This document shows, in pieces, positions 1-7,939 of a stretch of 35,432 nucleotides of DNA. The notes beneath the pieces are model-generated. The model was not told where the DNA came from. It saw only the letters and a program-made list of their open reading frames with translations, and ran no database searches. How positions within the stretch are numbered: position 1 is the stretch's first letter; each line of letters starts with the position of its first letter. Made by a program: the position numbers and the translations under genes. The stretch comes from Hyphomicrobiales bacterium (lineage in GTDB: Bacteria; Pseudomonadota; Alphaproteobacteria; Rhizobiales; Rhizobiaceae): the NCBI GenBank assembly GCA_900472395.1, contig UCHV01000012.1, positions 19,674 to 55,105 on the forward strand, written 5' to 3'.

Positions 1-531
1 GGTCAGGTTGCCGACGGATTTCGGGTTGATCGCGGCGATCTGAGCTGTCGTCAGCGATGCCATGGTCTGTGATGTCAGGCCGACAATCGCCTTGCTGCTG
101 ATCGAGGCCATGTCCGAGGTGGAAAAGGTCGCGAGTTCTTCAGGCCCAAGCGCCGCCAGCTGCGCCGAGTTGAGCGCGCTGACCTGAGATTCCGTCAGCG
201 CCTGGGATTGCGCCGTCGAAAGACCGCCGATCTGGGCGGCGGTCATGGCCGCCACCTGGGCCGAACTCAGGCTTTCGATTGCAAGTGTATCGAGCACGGC
301 CAGCTGATCGAGCGACAGGCCAACGATTGCCAGTTGGGAAATTGCGCGAAGCTGCTGTGTGCCGAGGACCTCGACATCTTCCTTGTCAAGCGCTGCGATC
401 TGGGCAGAGGACAGTGCGTTTATCTGGCCTGTCGAAAGGGACGCTACGTCTTCCGTCGACCATGCGGCGACCGACGCCGTTGAAAGGGACCTGATCTGGT
501 TCGGGCTCAGATTGGAAACGATCGAAGTCAT
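1..531 (-). CDS. Octapeptide-repeat protein, N-terminal part (runs off left edge)
   Basis: The minus frame is open from ATG at 531 to the window edge, giving 177 codons with no stop. After the first seven residues (MTSIVSN) the whole protein is a regular eight-residue repeat with consensus L-S/T-x-x-Q-I/V-x-A, for example LSTGQINA, LSSAQIAA, LTTAQIAA; 21 full copies fit in the window. The first position is nearly always Leu, Ile, Met or Phe, the fifth is usually Gln, Glu or Asp, and the sixth is a branched hydrophobic residue. There is no N-terminal signal peptide or membrane segment in the visible part. I do not recognise a function. Regular short-period repeats without a signal peptide are often found in large type I-secreted or surface proteins, but that is inference and the C-terminus is not visible. 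The upstream Shine-Dalgarno is weak (GGGA about 9 bases before the ATG). Confidence 0.75.
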   Translation of the reverse strand, partial: MTSIVSNLSPNQIRSLSTASVAAWSTEDVASLSTGQINALSSAQIAALDKEDVEVLGTQQLRAISQLAIVGLSLDQLAVLDTLAIESLSSAQVAAMTAAQIGGLSTAQSQALTESQVSALNSAQLAALGPEELATFSTSDMASISSKAIVGLTSQTMASLTTAQIAAINPKSVGNLT

Positions 532-870
532 ATGAGCAGATCCCGGGTTAAATCGTACGAAAAAACGAACTATTCAAAGCGTAATCAGGCTTTGGACCGG
601 TGCGGGCACACCCTGCGGATGTGCGATGGCAAGCCCGGTCCTTACCCAATTGTGGCGGAACCTATTGATCGTGGCTTGCCTGAGCCTGAATTTGATACAT
701 AGTCGCAATCGGGAATCTGCAGCTTTTGATGAGTGGGCTGCGGTGTTTGCCGCCTAGACGATAGTCGTAAGACCAATGTTGGATTGGCTAAATCCGGGTT
801 GAGGGTAGCCTTTGTGTCTGCGCTCTTGAGGAGGGGTGCGACGTTTTTCACCGACTTTGGGAGGAGTCAT
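532..870. other. Intergenic region between divergent genes
   Basis: These 339 bases lie between the leftward octapeptide-repeat gene and the rightward transporter operon, so they should carry both promoters. I find no convincing sigma-70 pair by eye. The clearest structure is the nested inverted repeat at 594-641. A weaker GGATT/AATCC inverted repeat lies near 780-795. Small open frames here lack ribosome binding sites and resemble nothing I know. Confidence 0.5.
594..641. repeat. Nested inverted repeat (possible structured RNA or terminator)
   Basis: Outer arms GGACCGG (594-600) and CCGGTCC (635-641) are perfect complements. Inside them GCACA (606-610) and TGTGC (620-624) form a second stem. 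No run of T follows on either strand, so it is not a textbook intrinsic terminator. It could be a leader structure or an operator. Confidence 0.4.
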
Positions 871-2220
871 ATGTCCAGTTTCATCACTACCCGTCGCGGC
901 CTTTTGCGCACCGGCGCCTTGTCCGGATTGGCGCTTGCCGCACCGCTGCATTTCGTGCGCGGCGCTTACGCCCAGGACAAGATGTCCTGCAACGTGCCGA
1001 CCGGCGATACCGTCACCTTCGGCTTCAACGTGCCGCTTTCCGGTCCATATGCCGATGAAGGGCAGGACGAGTTGAAAGCTTACAAGCTGGCCGTCAAACA
1101 TCTGAACGGCGAGGGCGATGGCGGCATGCTGCCCACCTTTTCGTCGAAAGCGCTGAAAGGCAACGGCATTCTCGGCAAGAAGGTCGCCTTCGTATCGGGT
1201 GATACCCAGACCAAGGCGGATGCGGCGCGCGACAGCGCCAAGCGCATGGTGGAAAAGGATGGGGCGGTCGTCATTACCGGCGGTTCGTCCTCTGCCGAAG
1301 CCGTGGCGGTGCAGAGCCTCTGCCAGGATCTCGGTGTCATCTTCATGACCGGGCTTACCCATTCCAACGATACGACCGGCAAGGACAAGAAACGCTACGG
1401 TTTCCGCCACTTCTTCAACGCCTACATGTCCGGCATCGGTCTTGGCCCGGTTATCGGTGAAGCCTACGGTTCCGACCGCAAGGCCTACCACCTGACGGCC
1501 GATTACACCTGGGGATGGACGCAGGAAGAATCGATGAAGGCCGCCACCGAAAAGCTCGGCTGGCAGACCGTGAAGGCGGTGCGCACACCGCTCGGCATCG
1601 GCGATTATTCACAGTACATCACACCGGTTCTGAATTCCGGCGCAGATGTGCTGATCCTCAACCACTACGGCAAGGACATGATCAATTCGCTGACCCAGGC
1701 CGTGCAGTTCGGCCTGCGCGACAAGCAGGTCAACGGCAAGCAGTTCGAAATCGTCGTGCCGCTGTTTTCCGAATTGATGGCGCAAGGTGCGGGAGAGGCG
1801 ATCAAGGGCATTTACGGCACCGCCAACTGGGACTGGAAGCTGACCGATCCCGGCACCAAGGCGTTTACCCAGTCCTTCGGCAAGGAATACGGTACCCCGC
1901 CATCGCAGGCGGCCCATACCTGCTATGTGCAGGCACTGCTTTATGCCGATGCCTGCGAACGCGCCGGCACGTTCTATGCCCCGGAAGTCATCAAGGCCCT
2001 CGAAGGGTTCGACTTCGACGGTCTCGGCAACGGTCCGACTCTTTATCGCGCCGACGACCACCAGTGCTTCAAGGATATTCTCGTCGTGCAGGGTAAGGAA
2101 GCACCGAAGGACAAGTTCGATCTTCTCGAAGTCCGCAAGGTTATCCCCGCCAAGGACGTGACCTACGAGGCATCGATCTTCGGTGGCGATCTCGGTCCGG
2201 CCGACGCCAAGAAGTGCTGA
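871..2220 (+). CDS. HAAT-family ABC transporter substrate-binding protein (Tat-exported)
   Basis: This 449-residue periplasmic binding protein should capture the substrate and deliver it to the permeases encoded downstream. I chose ATG 871 because GGGAGGAG ends five bases before it and the protein then begins with a signal; the frame is open further upstream but without support. The N-terminus carries a twin-arginine motif (TRRGLL, residues 7-12), a hydrophobic stretch and a likely AYA-Q cleavage site near residue 34, so export is probably folded, by Tat. The body has the type I periplasmic-binding fold of Leu/Ile/Val-type receptors: the start FGFNVPLSGPYADEG, then ITGGSSSAEAVAV and a glycine-rich ligand region. 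It is longer than classical LivJ (about 345 mature residues) and resembles the amide/urea/amino-acid receptors of this superfamily. The substrate cannot be read from sequence. Confidence 0.9.
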   Translation: MSSFITTRRGLLRTGALSGLALAAPLHFVRGAYAQDKMSCNVPTGDTVTFGFNVPLSGPYADEGQDELKAYKLAVKHLNGEGDGGMLPTFSSKALKGNGILGKKVAFVSGDTQTKADAARDSAKRMVEKDGAVVITGGSSSAEAVAVQSLCQDLGVIFMTGLTHSNDTTGKDKKRYGFRHFFNAYMSGIGLGPVIGEAYGSDRKAYHLTADYTWGWTQEESMKAATEKLGWQTVKAVRTPLGIGDYSQYITPVLNSGADVLILNHYGKDMINSLTQAVQFGLRDKQVNGKQFEIVVPLFSELMAQGAGEAIKGIYGTANWDWKLTDPGTKAFTQSFGKEYGTPPSQAAHTCYVQALLYADACERAGTFYAPEVIKALEGFDFDGLGNGPTLYRADDHQCFKDILVVQGKEAPKDKFDLLEVRKVIPAKDVTYEASIFGGDLGPADAKKC

Positions 2221-2257
2221 TCTTTACCTGATCCTGGCCTTCAGAGCCGGGTATCGA

Positions 2258-2283
2258 CCGTCGGGCGCAAAAGCGTCCGGCGG
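2258..2283 (+). promoter_or_regulatory. 11-bp hairpin between binding-protein and permease genes
   Basis: CCGTCGGGCGC (2258-2268), loop AAAA, GCGTCCGGCGG (2273-2283) forms an 11-bp stem with two G-T pairs, 38 bases after the binding-protein stop. No T-run follows, so partial termination or protection of the upstream mRNA 3' end is more likely than full termination. Such elements commonly let a binding protein be made in excess over its permease; that role is inferred here. Confidence 0.65.
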
Positions 2284-2317
2284 GCTTGTCGCAATCCTCT
2301 TAATTCATGGCGGTCTC

Positions 2318-3343
2318 ATGGACGCGATACTGCTGCAGATCCTCAACGGGCTCGACAAGGGTGGCGCTTACGCCCTGATCGCGCTCGGCCTCACGCTGGT
2401 GTTCGGAACGCTGGGTGTCGTCAATTTCGCCCATGGCGCGCTGTTCATGATGGGCGCCTTCTGCGCCGTCGGCTTCAACAAGCTCTTGACGCTGCAATCG
2501 GTCACGATCGATCCAAGCCAGACCACGCCGTGGGGGTCGCCGATGGAAGTGCGCCAACCCTATGTCGAGGCGTGGCTTGGCGAGAGCGGCAAATTCCTTG
2601 TCGATTATTCGGTGCCTGCCTCCATCCTGCTTGCCGTTCCGGTCATGCTGATTGTCGGCATTGCGCTGGAGCGCGGCATCATCCGCCATTTCTATAAACG
2701 CCCGCATTCGGAACAGATCCTCGTCACCTTCGGACTGGCGATCGTGGTTCAGGAAATCATCAAGCATTATTTCGGCGCCAATCCGATCCCGCAGCCGGCA
2801 CCCGCCGCATTTCGCGGCACGGCCGCCGTCGGTGAAATGATCGGGCTTGGCAATGGCTTGCCTTATCCCTGGTGGCGGCTGATCTACCTGTTCTTCTCGC
2901 TGTCGATCATCGGTGCCGTTTTCGCCTTCCTGCGCTTCACGACCTACGGCATGGTCGTGCGCGCCGGCATGCGTGACCGCGAAACCGTCGGCCTGCTCGG
3001 CATCAATATCGAACGGCGCTTTACCGTCGTGTTCGGTATTGCCGCTGTCGTCGCCGGTGTCGCCGGTGTCATGTATACGCCGATCCTGCCGCCGGATTAT
3101 CATATCGGCATGGAATTCCTGGTCCTGTCCTTCGTGGTTGTCGTGGTCGGCGGCATGGGATCGTTGGGCGGTGCGGTGCTGGCGGGCTTTCTGCTCGGCA
3201 TCCTGCAATCCTTCGCCTCCATGAACGAGGTTAAGGCGATCATTCCCGGTATCGACCAGATCATCATCTATCTGGTGGCGGTCGTCGTGCTGCTCACCTT
3301 GCCGCGTGGCCTGATGGGTCGTGCCGGCGTCATGGAGGAGTGA
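2318..3343 (+). CDS. Branched-chain amino acid-type ABC permease (LivH family)
   Basis: This 341-residue inner-membrane protein is the first of two permease subunits. It starts [20 protein letters not shown], the typical LivH opening, followed by the family signature [25 protein letters not shown] at about residues 25-50, and multiple hydrophobic helices through to the C-terminal [10 protein letters not shown] chose ATG 2318 over the more upstream in-frame codon because only this start gives the family N-terminus; the upstream extension would run through the intergenic hairpin. The Shine-Dalgarno is weak (GGCGG). An extra hydrophilic segment at about residues 58-90, between helices 2 and 3, lengthens it compared with the roughly 300-residue LivH. 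It partners with the LivM-type permease that begins four bases after its stop. Confidence 0.93.
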   Translation: MDAILLQILNGLDKGGAYALIALGLTLVFGTLGVVNFAHGALFMMGAFCAVGFNKLLTLQSVTIDPSQTTPWGSPMEVRQPYVEAWLGESGKFLVDYSVPASILLAVPVMLIVGIALERGIIRHFYKRPHSEQILVTFGLAIVVQEIIKHYFGANPIPQPAPAAFRGTAAVGEMIGLGNGLPYPWWRLIYLFFSLSIIGAVFAFLRFTTYGMVVRAGMRDRETVGLLGINIERRFTVVFGIAAVVAGVAGVMYTPILPPDYHIGMEFLVLSFVVVVVGGMGSLGGAVLAGFLLGILQSFASMNEVKAIIPGIDQIIIYLVAVVVLLTLPRGLMGRAGVMEE

Positions 3344-3347
3344 ACCG

Positions 3348-4517
3348 ATGGCCCTCAATCTTTCGAAACAGGACTGGCTGCTGTTCCTCGGTTTTGCCCT
3401 CGTCGTCCTGACCATGCCGATAACGCTGCAACCGCTCGGTGCCGCTTACCCGGCTCTGATGCAGAAGTTCTGCATCTTTGGCATCTTTGCCCTCGGCTTC
3501 AACATCCTTTTCGGTCTCACCGGTTATCTCTCCTTCGGTCACGCAGCTTTCATCGGCATCGGCTCCTATGCGGCGGTGTGGATGTTCAAGCTTCTGACCA
3601 TGAATGCTTTGCCGGCTATCTTCTTTTCGATGGTCGTTGCCGGTCTGGTGGCTGTCGTCATCGGTTACGTCGCGCTGCGTCGCTCCGGCATCTATTTCTC
3701 TATCCTGACACTCGCCTTCGCGCAGATGTTTTATAATCTCGCCTATTCGGTGCTGACGCCGCTCACCAACGGTGAAACCGGCCTGCAACTGACATTGGGC
3801 GATCCGCGCGTGCTCGATCGCATGGCAGGATCTGCCACCGGCGGCCTGCCGCGTGTCGAACTGTTCGGTATCGGTCTCAGCGGCGGCGGTTATTCCGGCT
3901 TCTATTTCTGCGCCATCGTGCTGATCCTCTGTTTCTTCTTCGCCATCAAGATTTTCCGCTCGCCCTTCGGCCTGATGCTGAGGGCGCTGAAATCCAACCA
4001 GAACCGCATGCGTTACACCGGTTTCAACAACCGTCCCTATCTGCTGGCCGCCTTCGTCATTTCTGGCGTTTATGCCGGTCTTGCCGGCTCGCTGATGGCG
4101 GTCACCGATCCGCTGGCCGGTGCCGAGCGCATGCAGTGGACGGCTTCGGGCGAAGTGGTGCTGATGACCATTCTCGGCGGTGCCGGTACGCTGGTCGGGC
4201 CGATCCTCGGTGCGGCCGTCATCAAATATTTCGAAAACATCTTTTCCGCCTTTAACGAACAGACCCTGCACCGGATCTTCGATTTCCTGCCCGATGCTAT
4301 CGAAAACCCGCTGGTCAGCGTGCTGTCGCTGTTTGTCGGCGAGGGGTGGCACCTGACGCTCGGTGTCATCTTCGTGCTGATCGTGATCTTCCTGCCGGGC
4401 GGTATCATGGAAGGTATCCGGCGGATTTCCGCTCTCTTCAACCGTGGCGGCGGCGGTGGAAAACAGGTCGTTGCCTCTCATCCTCAACCGGCACAGCCGG
4501 TTCAACCTGCGGAGTAA
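3348..4517 (+). CDS. Branched-chain amino acid-type ABC permease (LivM family)
   Basis: This 389-residue inner-membrane protein is the second permease subunit. ATG 3348 has GGAGGAG seven bases upstream, inside the end of the previous gene. The LivM hallmark [22 protein letters not shown] lies near residues 53-74, with [17 protein letters not shown] further on (the cytoplasmic loop expected to contact the ATPases) and [13 protein letters not shown] near residue 280. The C-terminal tail is Gly-rich then Pro/Gln-rich (after about residue 365), is probably disordered and is not part of the conserved fold. It forms the heterodimeric pore with the LivH-type subunit. Confidence 0.93.
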   Translation: MALNLSKQDWLLFLGFALVVLTMPITLQPLGAAYPALMQKFCIFGIFALGFNILFGLTGYLSFGHAAFIGIGSYAAVWMFKLLTMNALPAIFFSMVVAGLVAVVIGYVALRRSGIYFSILTLAFAQMFYNLAYSVLTPLTNGETGLQLTLGDPRVLDRMAGSATGGLPRVELFGIGLSGGGYSGFYFCAIVLILCFFFAIKIFRSPFGLMLRALKSNQNRMRYTGFNNRPYLLAAFVISGVYAGLAGSLMAVTDPLAGAERMQWTASGEVVLMTILGGAGTLVGPILGAAVIKYFENIFSAFNEQTLHRIFDFLPDAIENPLVSVLSLFVGEGWHLTLGVIFVLIVIFLPGGIMEGIRRISALFNRGGGGGKQVVASHPQPAQPVQPAE

Positions 4518-4522
4518 CGATT

Positions 4523-5290
4523 ATGTCGGACAAGAATATCGTTCTCCATGTCGCGGATGTCAGCAAGCGTTTTGGCGGTTTGAAAGCCCTCACAGATGTC
4601 GATCTCAGCGTTGCTGAAGGCACGGTGCATGCCATCATTGGCCCCAACGGTGCCGGTAAATCGACGTTGCTCAATGTCTGCATCGGTCGCATCCGGCCGG
4701 ATCAGGGCCACGTCGTTTTTGCCGGCACCACGCTCGATAAGCAAAAGCCACATGAGATCAACCAGCTCGGTGTCAGCCGCGTTTTCCAGACGCCGGAAAT
4801 TTTTCCGGACCTGTCATTGCTGGACAACGTGATGATCCCGGCTTTCGCCAAGCGTGATGGCGCCTACCGCTTCCATGCGCTGCAATCGGTCGAGAGCGAA
4901 AGCGAGATCCGTGATTCCGCCGAGTTCCATCTTGGCGACGTTGGTCTGCTCGAGCGACGCCACCAGCTGGCCGGATCGTTGTCGCGTGGCGACAAACGCC
5001 GGCTCGAGCTTGCCATGTGCCTCATCCAGAAACCCAAGCTGCTCTTGCTGGATGAGCCGACTGCCGGAATGTCTCGCCACGATACCAACATGACGATCGA
5101 GCTTCTCAAACGCATCAAGGCGCGCGGCATGACCAAGGTCATCATCGAACACGACATGCACGTTGTCTTTTCGCTTGCCGACCGTGTGAGCGTTTTGGCG
5201 CAAGGACGCATTATCGCCGATGGCCTGCCGGATGAGGTGAGGGGCAATCCCAAGGTCAAGGAAGCCTATCTCGGAGAAGCGCACGCATGA
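4523..5290 (+). CDS. ABC transporter ATP-binding protein (LivG family)
   Basis: This 255-residue cytoplasmic ATPase powers the permease pair together with the LivF-type subunit. ATG 4523 lies five bases after the previous stop, with GGAG at 4511. The Walker A motif GPNGAGKST is at about residues 36-44, and the Walker B/D-loop LLLDEPTAGM at about residues 173-182, followed by the switch His in IIEHDMHVV. LivG proteins carry the insert VSRVFQTPEIFPDLSLLDNVM, seen here. The ABC signature reads LSRGDKRRLELAM: the usual second Gly/Tyr position is Arg and the Gln is Asp, a departure from LSGGQ or LSYGQ. The last four bases overlap the next gene as ATGA, indicating translational coupling. Confidence 0.93.
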   Translation: MSDKNIVLHVADVSKRFGGLKALTDVDLSVAEGTVHAIIGPNGAGKSTLLNVCIGRIRPDQGHVVFAGTTLDKQKPHEINQLGVSRVFQTPEIFPDLSLLDNVMIPAFAKRDGAYRFHALQSVESESEIRDSAEFHLGDVGLLERRHQLAGSLSRGDKRRLELAMCLIQKPKLLLLDEPTAGMSRHDTNMTIELLKRIKARGMTKVIIEHDMHVVFSLADRVSVLAQGRIIADGLPDEVRGNPKVKEAYLGEAHA

Positions 5291-6057
5291 ACGCCATGAC
5301 CCGCCACAGTGAGTTGACGAAAGGAGCCCAGAGCATGGAGCCTGTTCAGGAGAGGCCCTTTTTCAGCGTCGAGGATATCCATGCCTGGTACGGCGAATCC
5401 TATATCGTGCAGGGCGTGTCCTTCTCCATCGCCAAGGGCGAAGTGCTGTCGCTGCTTGGCCGCAACGGAGCGGGCAAGACCTCGACGCTGCGGACGCTCG
5501 CCCGTGCCGACAGCCCGGTTCTAAAGAGCGGCGAGATCTGGCTCGATGGCCAGCCGCTGCACAAGATGAAATCCTATCAGGCAGCACAGGCCGGCGTGCA
5601 GCTGGTGCCGGAAGATCGTCGCATCATCGGCGGTCTGACGGTGGAGGAAAACCTTCTTCTGGCGCAGGTGTCGGGCCAGAAGGGTTGGTCGGTCGAAAAG
5701 ATATACGATCATTTTCCGCGCCTTGCCGAACGCCGCGCCCAGGAGGCCACCACCATGTCGGGCGGCGAACAGCAGATGCTGGCTGTGGCCCGTGCTCTGG
5801 CGCGTGATCTCAAAATTCTGTTCCTCGACGAACCTTATGAAGGGCTGGCGCCGGTCATCGTGCAGGAGATTGAAAAGATCGTCCGGCAAATCCGCGATCT
5901 CGGTATCACCACCGTCATCGTCGAGCAGAATGCGGTGGCGGCCCTGCGCTTCTCCGACCGGGCAGTGATCATGGATACCGGCACTGTCGTTTATAGCGGT
6001 GCCGCTGCCGATGTTCTGGAGAACGCCGAGCTGCGGCACAATTATCTGGCTGTATGA
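5287..6057 (+). CDS. ABC transporter ATP-binding protein (LivF family)
   Basis: This second ATPase of the importer is 256 residues from ATG 5287 (ATGA overlap with the LivG-type gene, GGAG ten bases upstream). A second start at ATG 5335 has a better Shine-Dalgarno (AAAGGAG, 5320-5326) and gives a 240-residue protein closer to usual LivF length, so the true start is undecided. Walker A GRNGAGKTS, the LivF-typical LVPEDRRIIGGLTVEENL, a canonical signature MSGGEQQMLAVARAL, Walker B LFLDEPYEGLAP and the switch-region VIVEQNAVAALRF are all present. It closes the five-gene transporter operon; the hairpin at 6075-6110 follows. Confidence 0.93.
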   Translation: MNAMTRHSELTKGAQSMEPVQERPFFSVEDIHAWYGESYIVQGVSFSIAKGEVLSLLGRNGAGKTSTLRTLARADSPVLKSGEIWLDGQPLHKMKSYQAAQAGVQLVPEDRRIIGGLTVEENLLLAQVSGQKGWSVEKIYDHFPRLAERRAQEATTMSGGEQQMLAVARALARDLKILFLDEPYEGLAPVIVQEIEKIVRQIRDLGITTVIVEQNAVAALRFSDRAVIMDTGTVVYSGAAADVLENAELRHNYLAV

Positions 6058-6074
6058 TCTCACCCGTCATCCGG

Positions 6075-6110
6075 CGACATGTATGGACGTAAATCCGTCC
6101 GTGCATGTCG
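6075..6110 (+). terminator. 15-bp hairpin after the transporter operon
   Basis: CGACATGTATGGACG (6075-6089) pairs along its full length with CGTCCGTGCATGTCG (6096-6110), including two G-T pairs, around a six-base loop. It begins 18 bases after the LivF-type stop codon. The T-run expected of an intrinsic terminator is missing (GCCTTGCGGC follows), so it may act in Rho-dependent termination, 3'-end protection, or as an operator for the next gene. Confidence 0.55.
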
Positions 6111-6216
6111 GCCTTGCGGCATGCGCAAAGGACATAACCATCCTATCCTGATATCAAACGACAAGAACCATTCCGCCTGAAGGCGGGATGCGTATGTATC
6201 GGATACGGGAAACTTC

Positions 6217-7131
6217 ATGGCCATTGCAGTGACGGATGAGGACGCGAGTGCCGTTACGGCACCTGAAGCGGTCAACCTGCTTTCGCATTTCTCGATTGAG
6301 GTCACGCCGCGTACGGCTGCAAAGGTGGCGGATTTTCGCGCACTTTTGCCGGCGGGCACGCGGGTTTATGTCGCCCATATCGATGGCACTTCGATCGATG
6401 ACATGGTGACGACGGCAGGGCGGCTGACCGCCGAAGGTTTTGCCCCCATGCCGCACATTCCCGCGCGTGGCATTGCCGATGTTTCTACACTGGACACCTG
6501 GCTCCGACGTTACCGCGAGGAAGCCGGTGTCGAACAGGCGCTGCTGCTTGGCGGCGGTTATGCCCGCCCGGCCGGTGATCTCGACAGCGTGATGAGCATG
6601 CTCAAAACCGGCCTGTTCGACCGTTACGGGTTCAAACGCCTGCATGTCGCCGGTCACCCGGAAGGAAATCGCGATATCGACCGAGACGGCGGCACGCTTA
6701 ATGTCGGTGCCGCCCTGCGCTCGAAGCTTCAGTATGCCCAGCGTACCGATGCGAAAATGGCTGTCGTCACCCAATTCGCTTTCGATGCAAAACCGGTCAT
6801 CGCCTGGGCAGAGCGCATTTTTTTCGATGGCATCGACCTGCCCATCCATCTCGGCATTGCCGGGCCGACAAAGCTGCAGACGCTGATCAAGTTCGCGATC
6901 TCCTGCGGTGTCGGTCCGTCGCTATCGATCCTGCAGAAACGCGCGCTGGATTTCCGCAAGCTGCTGGTACCGTTCGAGCCGACCGATCTGGTCAATGAGA
7001 TCGAGGCCTATTGCGCCACCCATCCGCAAAGCCGCATCGAACAGTGTCACGTGTTTCCTCTCGGCGGCATTACGGCCAGTGCGGCATGGGCCAATGTGCG
7101 AGCACAAAACAGTTTGACTGCCGGGAGCTGA
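6217..7131 (+). CDS. Methylenetetrahydrofolate reductase-like protein (divergent MetF)
   Basis: This 304-residue protein belongs to the FAD-dependent methylenetetrahydrofolate reductase family (TIM barrel), which interconverts methylene- and methyl-tetrahydrofolate. Recognisable family elements are SIEVTPRTA at residues 26-34, with Glu28 at the place of the catalytic Glu; PMPHIPARGI near 77-86; the AGHPEGNRD segment near 145; and VVTQFAFDA near 183-191. The strand that in E. coli MetF reads LRGD, carrying flavin-contacting Asp120, here reads LLLGGGYARPAG (109-120), so that Asp is absent. This suggests a specialised paralogue, perhaps working in the oxidative direction in one-carbon catabolism, rather than the methionine-pathway enzyme; that is inference. 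ATG 6217 has only a weak Shine-Dalgarno. It lies 159 bases downstream of the transporter on the same strand, so a functional link is possible but unproven. Confidence 0.82.
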   Translation: MAIAVTDEDASAVTAPEAVNLLSHFSIEVTPRTAAKVADFRALLPAGTRVYVAHIDGTSIDDMVTTAGRLTAEGFAPMPHIPARGIADVSTLDTWLRRYREEAGVEQALLLGGGYARPAGDLDSVMSMLKTGLFDRYGFKRLHVAGHPEGNRDIDRDGGTLNVGAALRSKLQYAQRTDAKMAVVTQFAFDAKPVIAWAERIFFDGIDLPIHLGIAGPTKLQTLIKFAISCGVGPSLSILQKRALDFRKLLVPFEPTDLVNEIEAYCATHPQSRIEQCHVFPLGGITASAAWANVRAQNSLTAGS

Positions 7132-7144
7132 TCGGAACGATCAG
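7128..7144. terminator. Symmetric hairpin containing both convergent stop codons
   Basis: CTGATCG (7128-7134), GAA, CGATCAG (7138-7144) is a perfect 7-bp inverted repeat. The TGA of the MetF-like gene (7129-7131) and the TGA of the facing oxidoreductase gene (7143-7141) sit at symmetric positions in the two arms. It could serve transcripts from both sides. There is no T-run on either strand, so terminator strength is doubtful. Confidence 0.45.
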
Positions 7145-7806
7145 TCGTCGGAATACCGCTCCTCGGCCCACGGGTCGCCGCGCATGTGATAGCCGTTTTT
7201 CTCCCAGAAGCCCGGCCTGTCATCGCGCAAAAACTCGATCCGGCTCAGCCATTTGGCGCTTTTCCAGAAATAGAGATGCGGCACCACCAACCGCACGGGC
7301 CCGCCATGCTCTTCGCTCAAGGGCTTGCCTTCCCAGTCCGTCACCAGCAGCGCATCGTCTGCGGCAAAATCGGAAAGCGGCAGGTTGGTGGTATAACCGT
7401 CGTAGCTGGTCAGCATCACCGCATTCGCCTCGTCTTTGGGCAAAACGAGGTCGAGCAGGTCGCGGGTTTTGACGCCTTTCCAATGATTGTCGTAACGCGA
7501 CCATGTGGTGACACAGTGGATATCCGAAAGGCTGTCGCTTTGTGGAAATTCGTGGAGCGTCTGCCAGTTCAGTGTCATCGGATGCAGCACCAGCCCGCGT
7601 ATGTCCAGCCGCCAGCGCTCGCGGGAGATTTCCGGTTGCTGGCCGAGATCGAGGACCGGCCAGTTTTTCACCAGATGCTGGCCCGGCGGCAGGCGTTCCG
7701 TCTCGGGCCGCGAAATGCGGCCGGTGAGAAACTTTCCCTCTTCCGCCCATTTGCGTTTCGTGGCGGTAAGCTTGGTTACCTCGGGTTCGGACATGTCGTC
7801 GCTCAT
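7141..7806 (-). CDS. Sulfite oxidase-like molybdopterin oxidoreductase
   Basis: This 221-residue protein has the oxidoreductase molybdopterin-binding domain of the sulfite oxidase/MsrP superfamily. The motif SDIHCVTTWSRYDNHWKGV (residues 94-112) holds Cys98, the expected molybdenum ligand; the family motifs LTSYDGYTTNLPL and HGGPVRLVVPHLYFWKSAKWL follow. There is no signal peptide or Tat motif and no C-terminal dimerisation domain, so it belongs with the short cytoplasmic YuiH-type proteins, unlike periplasmic MsrP. The substrate is unknown. ATG 7806 is used; ATG 7794 is an alternative giving four fewer residues. It converges on the MetF-like gene with nine bases between stops and diverges from the alpha-2-macroglobulin gene. 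Confidence 0.88.
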   Translation of the reverse strand: MSDDMSEPEVTKLTATKRKWAEEGKFLTGRISRPETERLPPGQHLVKNWPVLDLGQQPEISRERWRLDIRGLVLHPMTLNWQTLHEFPQSDSLSDIHCVTTWSRYDNHWKGVKTRDLLDLVLPKDEANAVMLTSYDGYTTNLPLSDFAADDALLVTDWEGKPLSEEHGGPVRLVVPHLYFWKSAKWLSRIEFLRDDRPGFWEKNGYHMRGDPWAEERYSDD

Positions 7807-7939
7807 CGGCAGAAGCTCGGCGCTTGTTTGAGAAAGCGCAATTCTGTGCCGCTGCGGACCTTAAGTCCATCACCCGCCAATCTCGGTAAATTTCCCATCT
7901 TGAGCTTGTCACCTAGCTGGCGCATATCTTCGCCGAAGA

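Noticed and set aside
208..494. Short plus-strand frames at the left edge
   Set aside because: They are antisense to the octapeptide-repeat gene, whose regular eight-residue period shows which strand and frame is coding.
733..870. Upstream extension of the binding-protein gene
   Set aside because: It would bury the Tat signal inside the protein; ATG 871 has a near-perfect Shine-Dalgarno.
2300..4505. Two long minus-strand frames opposite the permease genes
   Set aside because: Their translations are rich in charged residues and mirror the hydrophobic permease codons, a standard artefact of GC-rich membrane-protein genes.
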